Shown in pieces: positions 38,051 to 47,153 of a DNA stretch of 57,670 nucleotides. Below the pieces are notes generated by a model, which saw only the letters and a list, made by a program, of their open reading frames with translations, searched no databases and was not told the origin of the DNA. The translations under genes were made by a program, and so were the position numbers. The DNA is from Pseudomonadota bacterium (GTDB lineage: Bacteria > Pseudomonadota > Gammaproteobacteria > JAKAQQ01). The stretch spans positions 1-57,670 of the forward strand of contig JAKCBQ010000002.1 in NCBI GenBank assembly GCA_021839245.1, read 5' to 3'. Numbering within the stretch: the first letter of the stretch is position 1; each line of letters begins with the position of its first letter.

Positions 38051-38653
38051 TCACCGGGGAGACGGGGTCCCCCGACGGGGTTCGGCCCGGCGGACGAGCC
38101 AGCGGAGGACGGCCGTGTTGAAACGCCGATCGAGAAGGAGAATGGCCCGCGCCTCGTCGCGGGCTCCGGGCCGTGTCTTGACGGTGAGGCGCCAAAGATG
38201 CACACGGGAGGGGACGCCGCGGCGGAGACTTGCGAGCCGGGTGCGGGCGACGAGGGCGACCCGGGCCGTCTGGGCCGAGACGGTCTCTTCGAGATCGAAG
38301 AGACGGACGTGGAGGGCGATCCGGGCCGCTCCCGCCCTCTCGTGCGGGATGAGAGTCGCCCGAAGGGCCTCGTCGAAGAGTCCGGGAAGCGGGGCAATCC
38401 AGACCGCGCGACGGTGTGCGGCGATCCGAAGACCGCCCGCGTGGCGGACGTAGAGGAGCCGTGTCGCGAGCCACGAGGGAGCGCGGACGGGGAAGAGCAC
38501 GAGAGGTGGGATCGAGGGGCTGTGCGCCCGGGCGTGGACCCGGATGGGGAAAGCGAACGTCGCCGGGAGGGGGCGTTCGGGCGGCGTGATGGAGCAGGAT
38601 CCGAGCGCGGCGAGGAGGGGGACGATGAGGAGAGCGGAAGGAAGGCTTCTCAA
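38051..38653 (-). CDS. ABC-type transport auxiliary lipoprotein (PqiC/DUF330-like)
   Basis: 200 residues starting with TTG at 38653. The signal segment SALLIVPLLAALGSC ends in a lipobox with Cys20. The rest resembles MCE-system auxiliary lipoproteins. The start overlaps the MCE gene stop as TTGA. Last gene of the Mla-like operon and probably anchored at the outer membrane side. Family call rests mainly on context and overall pattern. Confidence 0.7.
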   Translation of the reverse strand: MRSLPSALLIVPLLAALGSCSITPPERPLPATFAFPIRVHARAHSPSIPPLVLFPVRAPSWLATRLLYVRHAGGLRIAAHRRAVWIAPLPGLFDEALRATLIPHERAGAARIALHVRLFDLEETVSAQTARVALVARTRLASLRRGVPSRVHLWRLTVKTRPGARDEARAILLLDRRFNTAVLRWLVRRAEPRRGTPSPR

Positions 38654-39534
38654 GGCTGTGGACCTCCTCGCTGCGGATGGGCCGCAGGTTTCGGGCGGGC
38701 GAAACGGCGCCCGTAGAGAAGGATCTGCGGGTCGTGATCGAGCTCAACGCCGAAGCGCGACCAGGAGCGGGCGGCGCGGGCGAGAGCCCGGAGGCTCGCG
38801 CCCGTCTCCGGCAGCGTGCGCAGGAGAAGGGTGGTTTCCAACCGGCGGGTGCCGCGGTGAAGGCTCTGCGTCTCGTTCCGGAGGGATCGGGTGAGGGCGC
38901 GGCTCGAGACGATCAGCCTGTTGACACGTGTGACGAGGAGCGGTAGAGCCCGATCGGCTTCAGCGCTGAGGCGGGCGAGATGACGACTCGTCCGGGCGCT
39001 TTCCCGGGCGAAGACGGACACGCTCCGCAGCGTTTGCGGATCGAGCAGGCGGTCGAGTCGGGCTCCGAGAAGGCGGAGTTCCGCGGCCGTGACGGCGAGA
39101 TTGTGGATGAGGCGGGCGCGTGAGGATGCGACGAGCGGAATACGGGGGGGGTGACCCGAGGGGCCGGTGAGTGGCCGATACGGGCCGTGGGTGGGGGGAA
39201 CGAGGGCGAGCGATCCTCCGCCGCCGAAGAGGGAGGTCGCGACGAGCGCCCGTGTCCCCACGCCCACGCGCACCCCGGGATGGAGACGGATTTTGACGAC
39301 GACCGAAGGGGGATAGCCGCGGAGGCGGAGCGCCACGACGTCGCCCACGGTGAGCCCGCGCTCGGTGACCGGGGCTCCGGGGTAGAGCCCGGAAGCCGAG
39401 CCATGATGGCTCACGAGTTCGTAGACTCGCCCGCCGACGATTCCGCCGTGCAGCCAGAGGAATGCGACAAGCACCCCGGCGCCCAGGATCGCCAGGAAGA
39501 CACCGGTTGCGAGCGCGTGCGTGCGCTGGGTCAT
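38650..39534 (-). CDS. MCE-family (MlaD-like) lipid transport protein
   Basis: 294 residues with one N-terminal membrane helix (9-27) and one MCE domain (about 35-113, GSASGLYPGAPVTERGLTVGDV), followed by a long helical region (about 140-260) expected to build a channel or needle. Longer than E. coli MlaD (183). ATGA overlap with the ATPase gene upstream. Likely moves phospholipid between membranes. Confidence 0.88.
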   Translation of the reverse strand: MTQRTHALATGVFLAILGAGVLVAFLWLHGGIVGGRVYELVSHHGSASGLYPGAPVTERGLTVGDVVALRLRGYPPSVVVKIRLHPGVRVGVGTRALVATSLFGGGGSLALVPPTHGPYRPLTGPSGHPPRIPLVASSRARLIHNLAVTAAELRLLGARLDRLLDPQTLRSVSVFARESARTSRHLARLSAEADRALPLLVTRVNRLIVSSRALTRSLRNETQSLHRGTRRLETTLLLRTLPETGASLRALARAARSWSRFGVELDHDPQILLYGRRFARPKPAAHPQRGGPQP

Positions 39535-40289
39535 GCGAGGGTCCTCCACCCCTGGAAGTAGTCGTGGACTACAGGGTGATCGTAGCGCGTTACCTCGTCC
39601 GGTGTTCCGATGGTGAGAAGTTTCCCCTCCCCGAGGACCGCGATGCGGTCGGCGAGCGCGCGGAGCGTCTCGAGATCGTGCGTGACCAGGAGCACGGTCG
39701 ACGACGAACGGTGTCGTAGCTCGCGGAGCGCGGTGACGAAGGCGCGCGCGACCGGAGGATCGAGCCCTTGCGTGGGTTCGTCGAGGACGAGAAGCTCGGG
39801 CCCGAGGACGATTGCCCGGGCGAGCGCGGCGCGGGTCGCCATGCCGCCGGAGAGTTCGGCCGGCTTCTTGTGACCGGTCACGATGGGGTCGAGCCCGGCT
39901 TCGCTGAGGGCGACGCGCGCCATGGCGTTGGCCCAGTCCGTGGGGAGGTGCATCGCGCGGGGGGGAAGCGCAACGTTTTCGAGCACGTCGAGAGCGCTGA
40001 AGAGGGCGCCGCCCTGAAAGAGGATCCCGATCCGTCGGCGTAGGAGATGGAGCACCGGATCGTCGGGCCCGTCGATCCGGCGGCCGAAGAGACTCAGGTG
40101 GCCTCCGGCGGTCTGTTCGAGGGCCAGGAGGTGACGGAGAAGAGCACTCTTGCCCGTTCCCGAGGGCCCCACCAGGCCCAGGCATTCGCCCGCTTCGACC
40201 CGGAATGAGACATCGCGGAGAATCCACTGCGGGCCGTAGCGGACGCTCATCCCGTCGGCCTCGAGGATGGGGACGGCGGCGGTCGTCAC
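39531..40289 (-). CDS. mlaF: Mla-type ABC transporter ATPase
   Basis: 252 residues with Walker A GPSGTGKS (41-48), signature LSGGM, Walker B LLVLDEPTQGLDP and switch His in THD. FQGGALFSALDVLENVALP is typical of the MlaF/YrbF branch. Overlaps genes on both sides by 4 nt. Energises lipid transport with the adjacent permease and MCE protein. Confidence 0.92.
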   Translation of the reverse strand: MTTAAVPILEADGMSVRYGPQWILRDVSFRVEAGECLGLVGPSGTGKSALLRHLLALEQTAGGHLSLFGRRIDGPDDPVLHLLRRRIGILFQGGALFSALDVLENVALPPRAMHLPTDWANAMARVALSEAGLDPIVTGHKKPAELSGGMATRAALARAIVLGPELLVLDEPTQGLDPPVARAFVTALRELRHRSSSTVLLVTHDLETLRALADRIAVLGEGKLLTIGTPDEVTRYDHPVVHDYFQGWRTLA

Positions 40290-41422
40290 GACAGACCGAT
40301 CGAACGAAACGCGAGGGCGGCCAGCGCGTCCAGGAGAATGACGGTGGTGATCGCCGTCACCACGGAGCGCGTCGTCTTCTCACCGAGGCTTTGACTGTCG
40401 GCCTCGATCTCGAGGCCAAAGGTGGTGGCCACGATTCCGATCACGAGACCGAAGACCGCGGCCTTGCCGATGCCGATCCAGTAATCGCTCGAGGGGACCG
40501 TCTGCGGGATGAGATCGACCAGATGCCCGACGGGCAAATTGAGGGTGAGCGAGGCGGTGAGGAGTCCGCCCGCGAGCGCAAAGAAATCGCTCCACAGCGT
40601 GAGCAGCGGAAGCGCGACGACGAGCGCCACGATCTTGGGGTCGATCAGCCGGCCGCCTTCGTCGAGCCCCATCGCCCGAAGTGCGTCGAGTTCGCCCCGG
40701 ATTCGCATCACGCCGATCTCGGCGGTGATGGCCGAGCCCGAACGGCCCGCCACGAGGAGCGCGGCGAGCACGGGGCCGAGCTCGCGCAGGATCGCCACGC
40801 CGAGAACGAAGATGAGGAGACCATAGGCCGAGTAGCCCCTCGCTTCGAGGGCGATGAGATAACTGATGACGATGCCGATCAGGAGGGAGACCAGCGCGAC
40901 GATGAAAAGGGCCCGCACCCCCGTGGCGGTGATTTCGCGGCTGAGCGCGCCGAGATGCGGGCGTCGGCGTCCGGAAAGAACCGCCAGGGTCCTCAGGGCG
41001 AAGCCGCCCAGCACCTCGAGGGCGTGCAGGAGACTGCGTCCGCTGCCGAGGACGGAGGCACCGAGGGCCTCGAGCGGGGAGACACGGGGAGCGGGGGCTT
41101 CCTCGCCCTGGAGGGCGTTCCGACAGTGCTCGAGAAGCGCCCGTTGTTCTTCGTCGCCCTCGAGATCCGGGGGTAGGGTCCCGCTCCAGGCGGTCAAAAG
41201 AAAACAGGCTCCCGCCGCATCGAACTCCGCGGCCGACAACCGCCACGGCGCATTGCGCGCTCCGGTATGCAGACGGCGGAGGAGGGGACGGCGGACGTTT
41301 TTGGGGGCGAGCGTGTGCAGCGTCCAGGCGCCTTCCACAACGAGGAGATCCCGCCCCCCGTCGCGAAGAAGACGCACCCGCGGCGGCGGGAGGGCATTCG
41401 CCGGAGACGCTTCGTCCGTCAC
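40286..41422 (-). CDS. mlaE: Mla-type permease with N-terminal STAS-like region
   Basis: 378 residues from GTG at 41422 (start uncertain; frame opens at 41485). The N-terminal part (about 12-85, LLVVEGAWTLHTLAP to FLLTAWSG) looks like the STAS fold that MlaB supplies as a separate protein in E. coli. The rest is the MlaE/YrbE core: ITATGVRALFIVALVSLLIGIVISYL, LGVAILRELGPVLAALLVAGRSGSAITAEIG, EIDALRAMG-type ELDALRAMGLD. First gene of the operon. Confidence 0.9.
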   Translation of the reverse strand: MTDEASPANALPPPRVRLLRDGGRDLLVVEGAWTLHTLAPKNVRRPLLRRLHTGARNAPWRLSAAEFDAAGACFLLTAWSGTLPPDLEGDEEQRALLEHCRNALQGEEAPAPRVSPLEALGASVLGSGRSLLHALEVLGGFALRTLAVLSGRRRPHLGALSREITATGVRALFIVALVSLLIGIVISYLIALEARGYSAYGLLIFVLGVAILRELGPVLAALLVAGRSGSAITAEIGVMRIRGELDALRAMGLDEGGRLIDPKIVALVVALPLLTLWSDFFALAGGLLTASLTLNLPVGHLVDLIPQTVPSSDYWIGIGKAAVFGLVIGIVATTFGLEIEADSQSLGEKTTRSVVTAITTVILLDALAALAFRSIGLS

Positions 41423-41544
41423 GGGGCCGCCCGTGACCCGTGCGGGTTGGCACAGCCCCGTGCGCCGCCGGGAACTTCCCCGCACGCGGGGAGCGTCGGC
41501 TGCGGCCCATCGCCGCCGGAATCGGTGAGGAAAACGAGCATATC

Positions 41545-41550
41545 TATAAT
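41545..41550 (+). promoter_or_regulatory. Candidate -10 of the TolC-family gene
   Basis: Perfect TATAAT in the divergent region between mlaE and the TolC-like gene, about 90 bp before the ATG. No good -35. The region 41423-41640 has no gene. Confidence 0.45.
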
Positions 41551-41640
41551 ATGGAGGACAGGGGCGGCCTGTCGGTTGTCCGCGTCTTCACTGAATTCCC
41601 GTGTTATCCCCCGCACGGGATCGTGTCATCGGTAGGGTTC

Positions 41641-43056
41641 ATGAAACGATCGTCCCCGGATCATCGACGCTGCGGCCTTTTCCCGGTCGCTCTCTGTGTG
41701 TGCCTCGTGCTCGCCGCGGGGGTCCACGCCCGGGCGGGGAACCTCACCGAGGCTTTCCGGCAGGCGCTCACCACGAGCCCTCTTCTCCGCGCCGCGCGGG
41801 CACGCCTTCGGGCCATGTCCGCCGCTCTCTCGGTGGCGCGTTCCGGGGACAACCCCCGCATCGATATTACCGGCTTCGCCGGCCGTTCTCATTGGAGCGG
41901 TGCTTCTTTCCTCTTTCCGGTTTTTCCGACGCTCTCCGCCAACCAGTACAGCTACGGCGTCACCGTCGAGCAACCGCTCTATCAGGGCGGACGGGTGCAG
42001 GCTGCGGTGCGCGCGGCCCGGGATACCGTGGCCGCGACTCTGGCGTCCTATCGCGAGACAGAGGAGCGTTTGCTCTACGAGACAGCGAGTGTCTACGCAC
42101 AGCTGTACCTTGCCAAAGCCGTGGTGAGCCTCGAGCAACACAACAGGATGACTCTCCTTCAGCACGTCCACGATGTGATGAACGAGCTCCGAAATGGTGA
42201 GGCCACCCGGACCGATCTTTCCGAGGCCCGGGCCCGTCTCGAGCAGGCGGACGCCCGCCTCATTGCCGCCCGCGCCGAGGTCCGGGAAGCCGCGGCGTCC
42301 TACCGGGCGGTCATCGGGGCCCCCCCGCCTCGTCACCTGGTCTCCCCGGTGGCTCTGGGAACGATTCCGAGCACGCTCGTCCAGGCTCGGGCACTGGCGG
42401 TGGAGAATTTCACCGTTCTGGCGGCGCGCTTTTCTCGGCGCGTGGCCCGCCACCGTGCAGGCGAAATCCGTTCGGGGTTTTACCCCCGGCTGCTCCTGAG
42501 CGGCAGTTACATACGGGCCCAATATCCCGAATACGGATTCACCAAATTCAACAGCGCCATGCTGGCCATCCAGTTTGATTACCCGATTTACTCTGGAGGG
42601 GAAACGAGCGCACGCGAGCGGGAGGCCCGCGAGGAGATTCGTGCGAGTCGGGCGGATCTCCGCGACTCTGTGCGCACCGCACGTGCTCGGGCGACGGAGG
42701 CGTGGATGGAGTACCAAAGCCGCCGCGCCGAGATTCGGGCCTACAGCGCCCAGGTCCGTGCCGAGGTCCGAGCGTATCGGGGTGTCGTGGTCGAGCATCG
42801 GGTCGGCACGCGCACATTCCTCGATGTCCTCAACGCCGAGCAGGAACTCCTGGGAGCCCGCGTGGCCCTTGTCCGCTCGCGGGTCGAAGCCACCCTTGCG
42901 CGTTTCCGGCTTCAGGAGAGCGTGGGACTTCTGACGCCGTACGTTCTCCTCGACGAAGGTCACCCGGGCAGCCTTCCCAAAGCCCCCAGCTCGAGTCAAC
43001 GCGGCGCGCGGAACACCCGCGCCCGCCCCGCCCTCCTGATCAAAAGACGCCGTTGA
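41641..43056 (+). CDS. TolC-family outer membrane efflux protein
   Basis: 471 residues with a signal peptide (LFPVALCVCLVLAAGVHARA) and two OEP repeats: NLTEAFRQALTTSPLLRAARARL, YGVTVEQPLYQGGRV, then IQFDYPIYSGGETSARE and GTRTFLDVLNAEQELLGARVALV. This pattern is of type I secretion/RND outer-membrane channels. It stands alone; the RND pump at 51-55 kb has no outer-membrane gene next to it, so they may cooperate. Confidence 0.93.
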   Translation: MKRSSPDHRRCGLFPVALCVCLVLAAGVHARAGNLTEAFRQALTTSPLLRAARARLRAMSAALSVARSGDNPRIDITGFAGRSHWSGASFLFPVFPTLSANQYSYGVTVEQPLYQGGRVQAAVRAARDTVAATLASYRETEERLLYETASVYAQLYLAKAVVSLEQHNRMTLLQHVHDVMNELRNGEATRTDLSEARARLEQADARLIAARAEVREAAASYRAVIGAPPPRHLVSPVALGTIPSTLVQARALAVENFTVLAARFSRRVARHRAGEIRSGFYPRLLLSGSYIRAQYPEYGFTKFNSAMLAIQFDYPIYSGGETSAREREAREEIRASRADLRDSVRTARARATEAWMEYQSRRAEIRAYSAQVRAEVRAYRGVVVEHRVGTRTFLDVLNAEQELLGARVALVRSRVEATLARFRLQESVGLLTPYVLLDEGHPGSLPKAPSSSQRGARNTRARPALLIKRRR

Positions 43057-43117
43057 CGACAGTTGCCAGCACCTCAGCAATTTGAGGGGGCTCTTCGGAA
43101 AGAACAACAACGATGCC

Positions 43118-43137
43118 CCCCCGGGGATCCCCGGGGG
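43118..43137. terminator. GC-rich palindrome between convergent genes
   Basis: CCCCCGGGGATCCCCGGGGG is a perfect 20-bp palindrome followed by TT, located between the TolC-like stop (43056) and the BI-1 stop (43230). It could terminate both transcripts, though it lacks a T tract and a loop. Confidence 0.4.
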
Positions 43138-43229
43138 TTCTCCTCCGTCAACAGTCCTAACCCCTTCCTAACGGCCCGCCGGGCGTCCAGCGAACTGAGT
43201 GGGTGAGCGTTTCTTGAGCCTTGTGGGCC

Positions 43230-44018
43230 TTACTGGCTCCGGAGATTCGCCATGAGGCGGAGGATCTCGAGGTAGAGCCAGACGAGCGTGACCGTGAGCG
43301 CGAAGGCCGAATACCACTCCATGTATTCCGGCCAGCCTTCCTGGCTTCCGCGGCGGATCGTTTCGAAGTCGAGCAGGAGATTGAAGGCGGCGATGGCCAC
43401 GATGACCAGACTGATGACGATGCTGAGCTGGGTGCCGAAAAAGAGCGCGTTCGTGCTCACACCGAAAAACGAGAGCACCCACGTCACGAGATAGAAGAGG
43501 AACACACCGCCGGTCGCGGCCACGATGCCCGCCGTGAGCCGGGGCGTGACTTTGATGATGCCGGAACGATAGAGGAAGAGCATCACGGCCATCACCGCGA
43601 AGGTGAGAAGCACCGCTTGGATGACCACCCCCGGATAACTCGTGTTGAAGATGGCCGAGACGCCTCCCAGGAAAAGTCCTTCGGCCAGGGCGTAGAGGGG
43701 AGCCGTGATCGGCGACCAAGTCGGTTTGAAGGCCGTGGCGATCGCGAGCACGAGGCCGACGATCACGCCGGCCAGGATGAACCCGCTCACGGCGGCAGCG
43801 CCGGCCTGGCCGGCCTGAAGTGGGCTGGTGAGTCGGGCGGCGTCGTACGCGTTGACGTAGCGGTTCCAAGTAAAGAGGGCCGCCAGCACGACCAGCGCCA
43901 GGGAGACGGCGACCTTGTTCAAGGTGCCGCCCAAGGTCATGACTTTTCCGGTCTGGGTCGCGGGGAAATTCGACAGAAGCCGGGGGTTGAGGGTGGGGTT
44001 ACCGCTTTGCTGGGGCAT
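43230..44018 (-). CDS. Bax inhibitor-1/YccA-family membrane protein
   Basis: 262 residues with about seven hydrophobic segments and the family C-terminal motif YLEILRLMANLRS after WPEYMEWYSAFALTVTLVWLYLE. Closest to the YbhL/YccA group. A good promoter lies upstream at 44081-44109. Role in bacteria is not well settled. Confidence 0.92.
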   Translation of the reverse strand: MPQQSGNPTLNPRLLSNFPATQTGKVMTLGGTLNKVAVSLALVVLAALFTWNRYVNAYDAARLTSPLQAGQAGAAAVSGFILAGVIVGLVLAIATAFKPTWSPITAPLYALAEGLFLGGVSAIFNTSYPGVVIQAVLLTFAVMAVMLFLYRSGIIKVTPRLTAGIVAATGGVFLFYLVTWVLSFFGVSTNALFFGTQLSIVISLVIVAIAAFNLLLDFETIRRGSQEGWPEYMEWYSAFALTVTLVWLYLEILRLMANLRSQ

Positions 44019-44080
44019 GGGATCACTCTCCGTGCGGATGAAAGGCCGAGGCGGAGGAGGACGGACCGTCCGCCGAATTG

Positions 44081-44109
44081 ATTATAGGGATCGAAGCCGC
44101 GGATATCCA
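44081..44109 (-). promoter_or_regulatory. Promoter of the BI-1 gene
   Basis: Minus strand: -35 TGGATA (44104-44109), 17-bp spacer, -10 TATAAT (44081-44086). The IS end at 44115 lies only 5 bp beyond the -35, so upstream regulatory DNA has been replaced by the insertion. Confidence 0.7.
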
Positions 44110-44114
44110 GGGGG

Positions 44115-45067
44115 TGTATAAGTCCACCACCTTTGGCACTCGGGTTGGTGGTGAAGGAGGAAGGATAGCGGAGATGGCTGGCCGTGTTCCTGGGGCGGGC
44201 GCTCGGTGTTGGTGAACACGAGTCCGTCGGCCAGTTTCCGGTTGAAGAGAGCGAGGTCGGTGAAGAGGAGATCCTCGTGGTCATCGACGAAGGACTCCTG
44301 GAGGGTGCGGTTGAAACGCTCGGCATGGGCGTTCATCTTGGACGTCTTCGGGTAGGTATACCAACGCCGGATCCCCCGCTCGCCCAGGGCCTCGGCAAAG
44401 CCCGCCTCAAACTCCGTGCCGTTGTCTGAAAGCACGACCTCAGGCGGCTTGGGGAAGAGACTCAACGTCCGATCCCGCGCCCGACGGGTATGGCGGGCGT
44501 GCTTGGTGGGAACCGCCCCGGCGAAGGTCCGGCGGCTCGCCGGATCGACGAAGCTCACGATGTCGCGTCGAAGACCGTCGCGAATGCGCTCGACGGTATC
44601 CACCGTCCGGCATTCGAGGGCCGCGGGGTGGGCTCCGGTGGGTTTCCGGGGCTTCGGGCGTCGCTTGAGGGGTAGGGGGCGGCCCCGAGAGTCCAGACGA
44701 GCCGGGACGAAGCGCCTCTTGTCGGGCGCACGGGCGAGGATCCGCCCGACCGTGGAGACCGAGGGCCGCGGAAGGCCGTGCTCCTCGCACCAGGGGCCCC
44801 GCAAGACGTGGAGCTTCTCCTTGCCCAGGTTGGGGTAAAGAGTGCGGAGGCGCTGGATCTCGGTCCCGAGGCACGGGTCGGTCCGGGGCCGGTGCCGGCG
44901 GGCGGAACTCTTGGCCGCGAGGCGGCCGCATTGCCGCCGCGGAGTTCGGCCTTCCAGCCGGTGAGGGTCCGGCGCGAGACCTCGAAGGCGTCGAGCGTGG
45001 CCAGAAGGCCGTGGGTGTCCCGGAATCGGAGGATTCGGAGATGTTCTTGAGCGTCTTTGGGAGTCAT
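44115..45067 (-). pseudogene. IS481-like transposase, frameshifted (copy 1)
   Basis: ATG at 45067 gives MTPKDAQEHLRILRFRDTHG and a helix-turn-helix region (FEVSRRTLTGWKAELRGGNAAA). Near 44922 the frame must shift by one base to reach LAAKSSARRHRP and the integrase core: SFVDPASRRTFAG, VVLSDNGTEFEAG and NAHAERFNRTLQESF, a DDE triad. One nucleotide appears lost. The frame runs out through the IS left end into flanking DNA (to 44082). Confidence 0.8.
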
Positions 45068-45188
45068 GTCCCAAAGATGCCATAAAGTCCCTACCCGGTC
45101 GAACCCCCGGATTCGGTATCCCACGTGCTTGATTTGCACGGCATCTCCCCGGACTCGAAGGAGTGCCAAAGGTTTCTGAACTTGTGCA
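44115..45188 (-). mobile_element. IS481-like insertion sequence, copy 1
   Basis: 1,074 bp bounded by imperfect terminal inverted repeats: left TGTATAAGTCCACCACCTTT and right (complement) TGCACAAGTTCAGAAACCTT, both followed by GGCACT. Ends are TG...CA. The same ends bound copy 2. It encodes a frameshifted transposase. Confidence 0.85.
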
Positions 45189-45348
45189 CCTTTAAAACTT
45201 GTCAAGAAGTCACGCAAAACATTAAATTTGCTGGACTAAATTGGAGACAGCGGTCCCAAGCTATGCCCTGATCAAAAAGGGATTAAGACGAGCCCCGCCG
45301 CCAGTCAAGTCAAATCACTGCTGTAAATTCGCTTCGGCTTCGACGTGC

Positions 45349-45560
45349 TCAACTCAATGACACCACCTGCTCCGAGGGGGGGCCCGCGGGGTGTCGGGCC
45401 GCGAGCCACTCGTGGAACTCATCCACATCAAGATAGCGCTGCCCGGCCCACGTCTCGTGCTGTTCGACCAAGAGAGACCCTATGAGACAGTGGGCCGACT
45501 CGACAGCGGGGAAGATCCGGATCACCCGCTCCTGCCGTTGGACGAATGACGACGTACCCA
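45349..45560 (-). pseudogene. IS256-family transposase C-terminal remnant
   Basis: The minus-strand frame reads RQERVIRIFPAVESAHCLIG, then SLLVEQHETWAGQRYLDVDEF, which resembles the C-terminal end of mutator-type (IS256) transposases (R.IFP....RL.GALL.EQ.EEW...RRY...E). About 60 residues are left of some 400. It lies in the cargo between the two IS481-like copies. Confidence 0.6.
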
Positions 45561-45749
45561 CTTGCCCCAAATTGAGACATATCAAAAAAGAAGAATACCG
45601 AAGCAAAAGTGATTCTTCAGAGAGAGCCGAAAAGGCCAGAGTCTTGTGTTGCAAGCTTAGATGGCTCCCCGGCAACCAGCAAAAGCCGATTGACGGGGAA
45701 GCCGGTCAACGCCAAAACATTACTGCGTGAACAACGTACTGACGGACGC

Positions 45750-46199
45750 TCAGATGGGGTTCAAGTGTCCTATCTTCTTCATCCCTGGAGCAGGGTGTTT
45801 GGTCACTTTGATTAGCAAGTCGTCTTTCGTCAGCTTTTCGTTTACCGTTCTCGGTCTATAAGAATACATGTCTCCCGTGGATGCATCCACGACCATTCCG
45901 ATCACGCCCCCGAGCAAGATATTGCCCCAAAACCACCCGTCTATTGTGCGTGTTAGGATTATTTTCTTGGTTTTGTACCTAGGCATAGAAATTGTTATCG
46001 TCTCAAGATGTCTTCCACGGCGGAGCTTGACTTTCGCCGGAGTCTTTCCAACTCTTATGCCGTTGACGAATATCACTGCACCCGGTGGTTCTGATGCCAC
46101 CAATATTCTTTGATGTGAGCCTTCAATAATCGTTGCACAGCCTGCAATACCCAAAAGGATGGTAATAAACAAAGGAACCACAATCAGACGTTTATGCAT
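45750..46199 (-). CDS. PEGA-domain lipoprotein
   Basis: 149 residues. Signal segment LIVVPLFITILLGIAGC with lipobox Cys21. A PEGA domain follows (ILVASEPPGAVIFVNGIRVG, KTPAKVKLRRGRH), then a hydrophobic stretch WGNILLGGVIGMVVDASTG. AGGGGAG lies before the ATG. The codon use is much AT-richer than the flanking core genes, consistent with transfer. Function unknown. Confidence 0.85.
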   Translation of the reverse strand: MHKRLIVVPLFITILLGIAGCATIIEGSHQRILVASEPPGAVIFVNGIRVGKTPAKVKLRRGRHLETITISMPRYKTKKIILTRTIDGWFWGNILLGGVIGMVVDASTGDMYSYRPRTVNEKLTKDDLLIKVTKHPAPGMKKIGHLNPI

Positions 46200-46278
46200 A
46201 ACACTCCCCTTATTAGATTAGAGTTGAGGATCAGGTGACGGACATTCTATATCCTTGGCATCAATACTGTCAACACAG

Positions 46279-47107
46279 TGTATAAGTCCACCACCTTTGG
46301 CACTCCGGCTGGTGGTGAAGGAGGAAGGATAGCGGAGACTGCTGGTCGAGTCCATGGTGCGGCCGCTCGGTGTTGGTGAACACGAGCCACTCGGTCGGCT
46401 TCCGGTTGAAAAGGGCAAGGTCGGTGAAGAGGAGATCCTCGTGGTAATCGACGAAGGACTCCTGGAGGGTGCGGTTGAAACGCTCGGCATGAGCGTTCAT
46501 CTTGGGCGTCTTCGGGGAGGCTCAACACCAGATCCAGCGCGCCCGACGGGTCTGGCGGGCATGCTTGGTGGGGACCGCTCAGGCGAAGGCCAGGCGGCTC
46601 GCCGGATCGACGAAGCTCACGATGTCGCGGCGAAGACCGTCACGAATGCGCTCGACGGTGTCCACCGTCCGGCATTCGAGGGCCGCGGAAGGCCGTGCTC
46701 CTCGCACCAGGGGCCCCGCAAGACATGGAGCTTCTCCTTTTGCCCAAGTTGGGGTAAAGAGTGCGGAGGCGCCGGATCTCGGTTCCGAGGCACGGGTCGG
46801 TCCGGGGCCGGCGCCGGCGGGCGGAACTCTTGCCCGCGAGGGCGGCCGCATTCCGCCGCGGAGTTCGGCTTTCCAGCGGGTGAGGGTCCGGCGCGAGACC
46901 TCGAAGGCATCGAGCGTGGCCAGAAGGCCGTGGGTGTCCCAGAACCTTAGGATTCGGAGACGTTCGTGGGCCTCTTTGGGAGTCATCTCCTCAAGATGCC
47001 ACAATCGGGCGACCCGGTCGAACCCCCGGATTCGGTCTCCCACGTGCTGGATTTGCACGGCGTCTCCCCGGACTCGAGGGAGTGCCAAAGGTTTCTGAAC
47101 TTGTGCA
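46279..47107 (-). mobile_element. IS481-like insertion sequence, copy 2 (deleted)
   Basis: 829 bp with the same ends and orientation as copy 1. About 245 bp are missing: the part encoding SVSTVGRILARAPDKR to the Pro-rich linker, and part of the integrase core including the second catalytic Asp (LSDNGTEF). The N-terminal MTPKEAHERLRILRFWDTHG and C-terminal MNAHAERFNRTLQESF parts remain. Inactive. Confidence 0.85.
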
Positions 47108-47153
47108 GGGGGCTCAGCCGCTGTCGACGCCCGTCGCGAGGAGGGCGTTGTGC

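Larger units (their letters stand above)
44115..47107. mobile_element. Composite transposon-like segment
   Basis: Two direct copies of the same IS (44115-45188 and 46279-47107) bracket AT-richer cargo. The outer flanks both read GGGGG (44110-44114 and 47108-47112), as expected of a 5-bp target duplication around the whole unit, while the inner flanks differ. Both transposase genes are broken, so the unit would now be immobile. Confidence 0.6.

Noticed and set aside
44082..44114. Transposase C-terminus beyond the IS end
   Set aside because: These codons are flanking DNA read through the IS border, not part of the enzyme.
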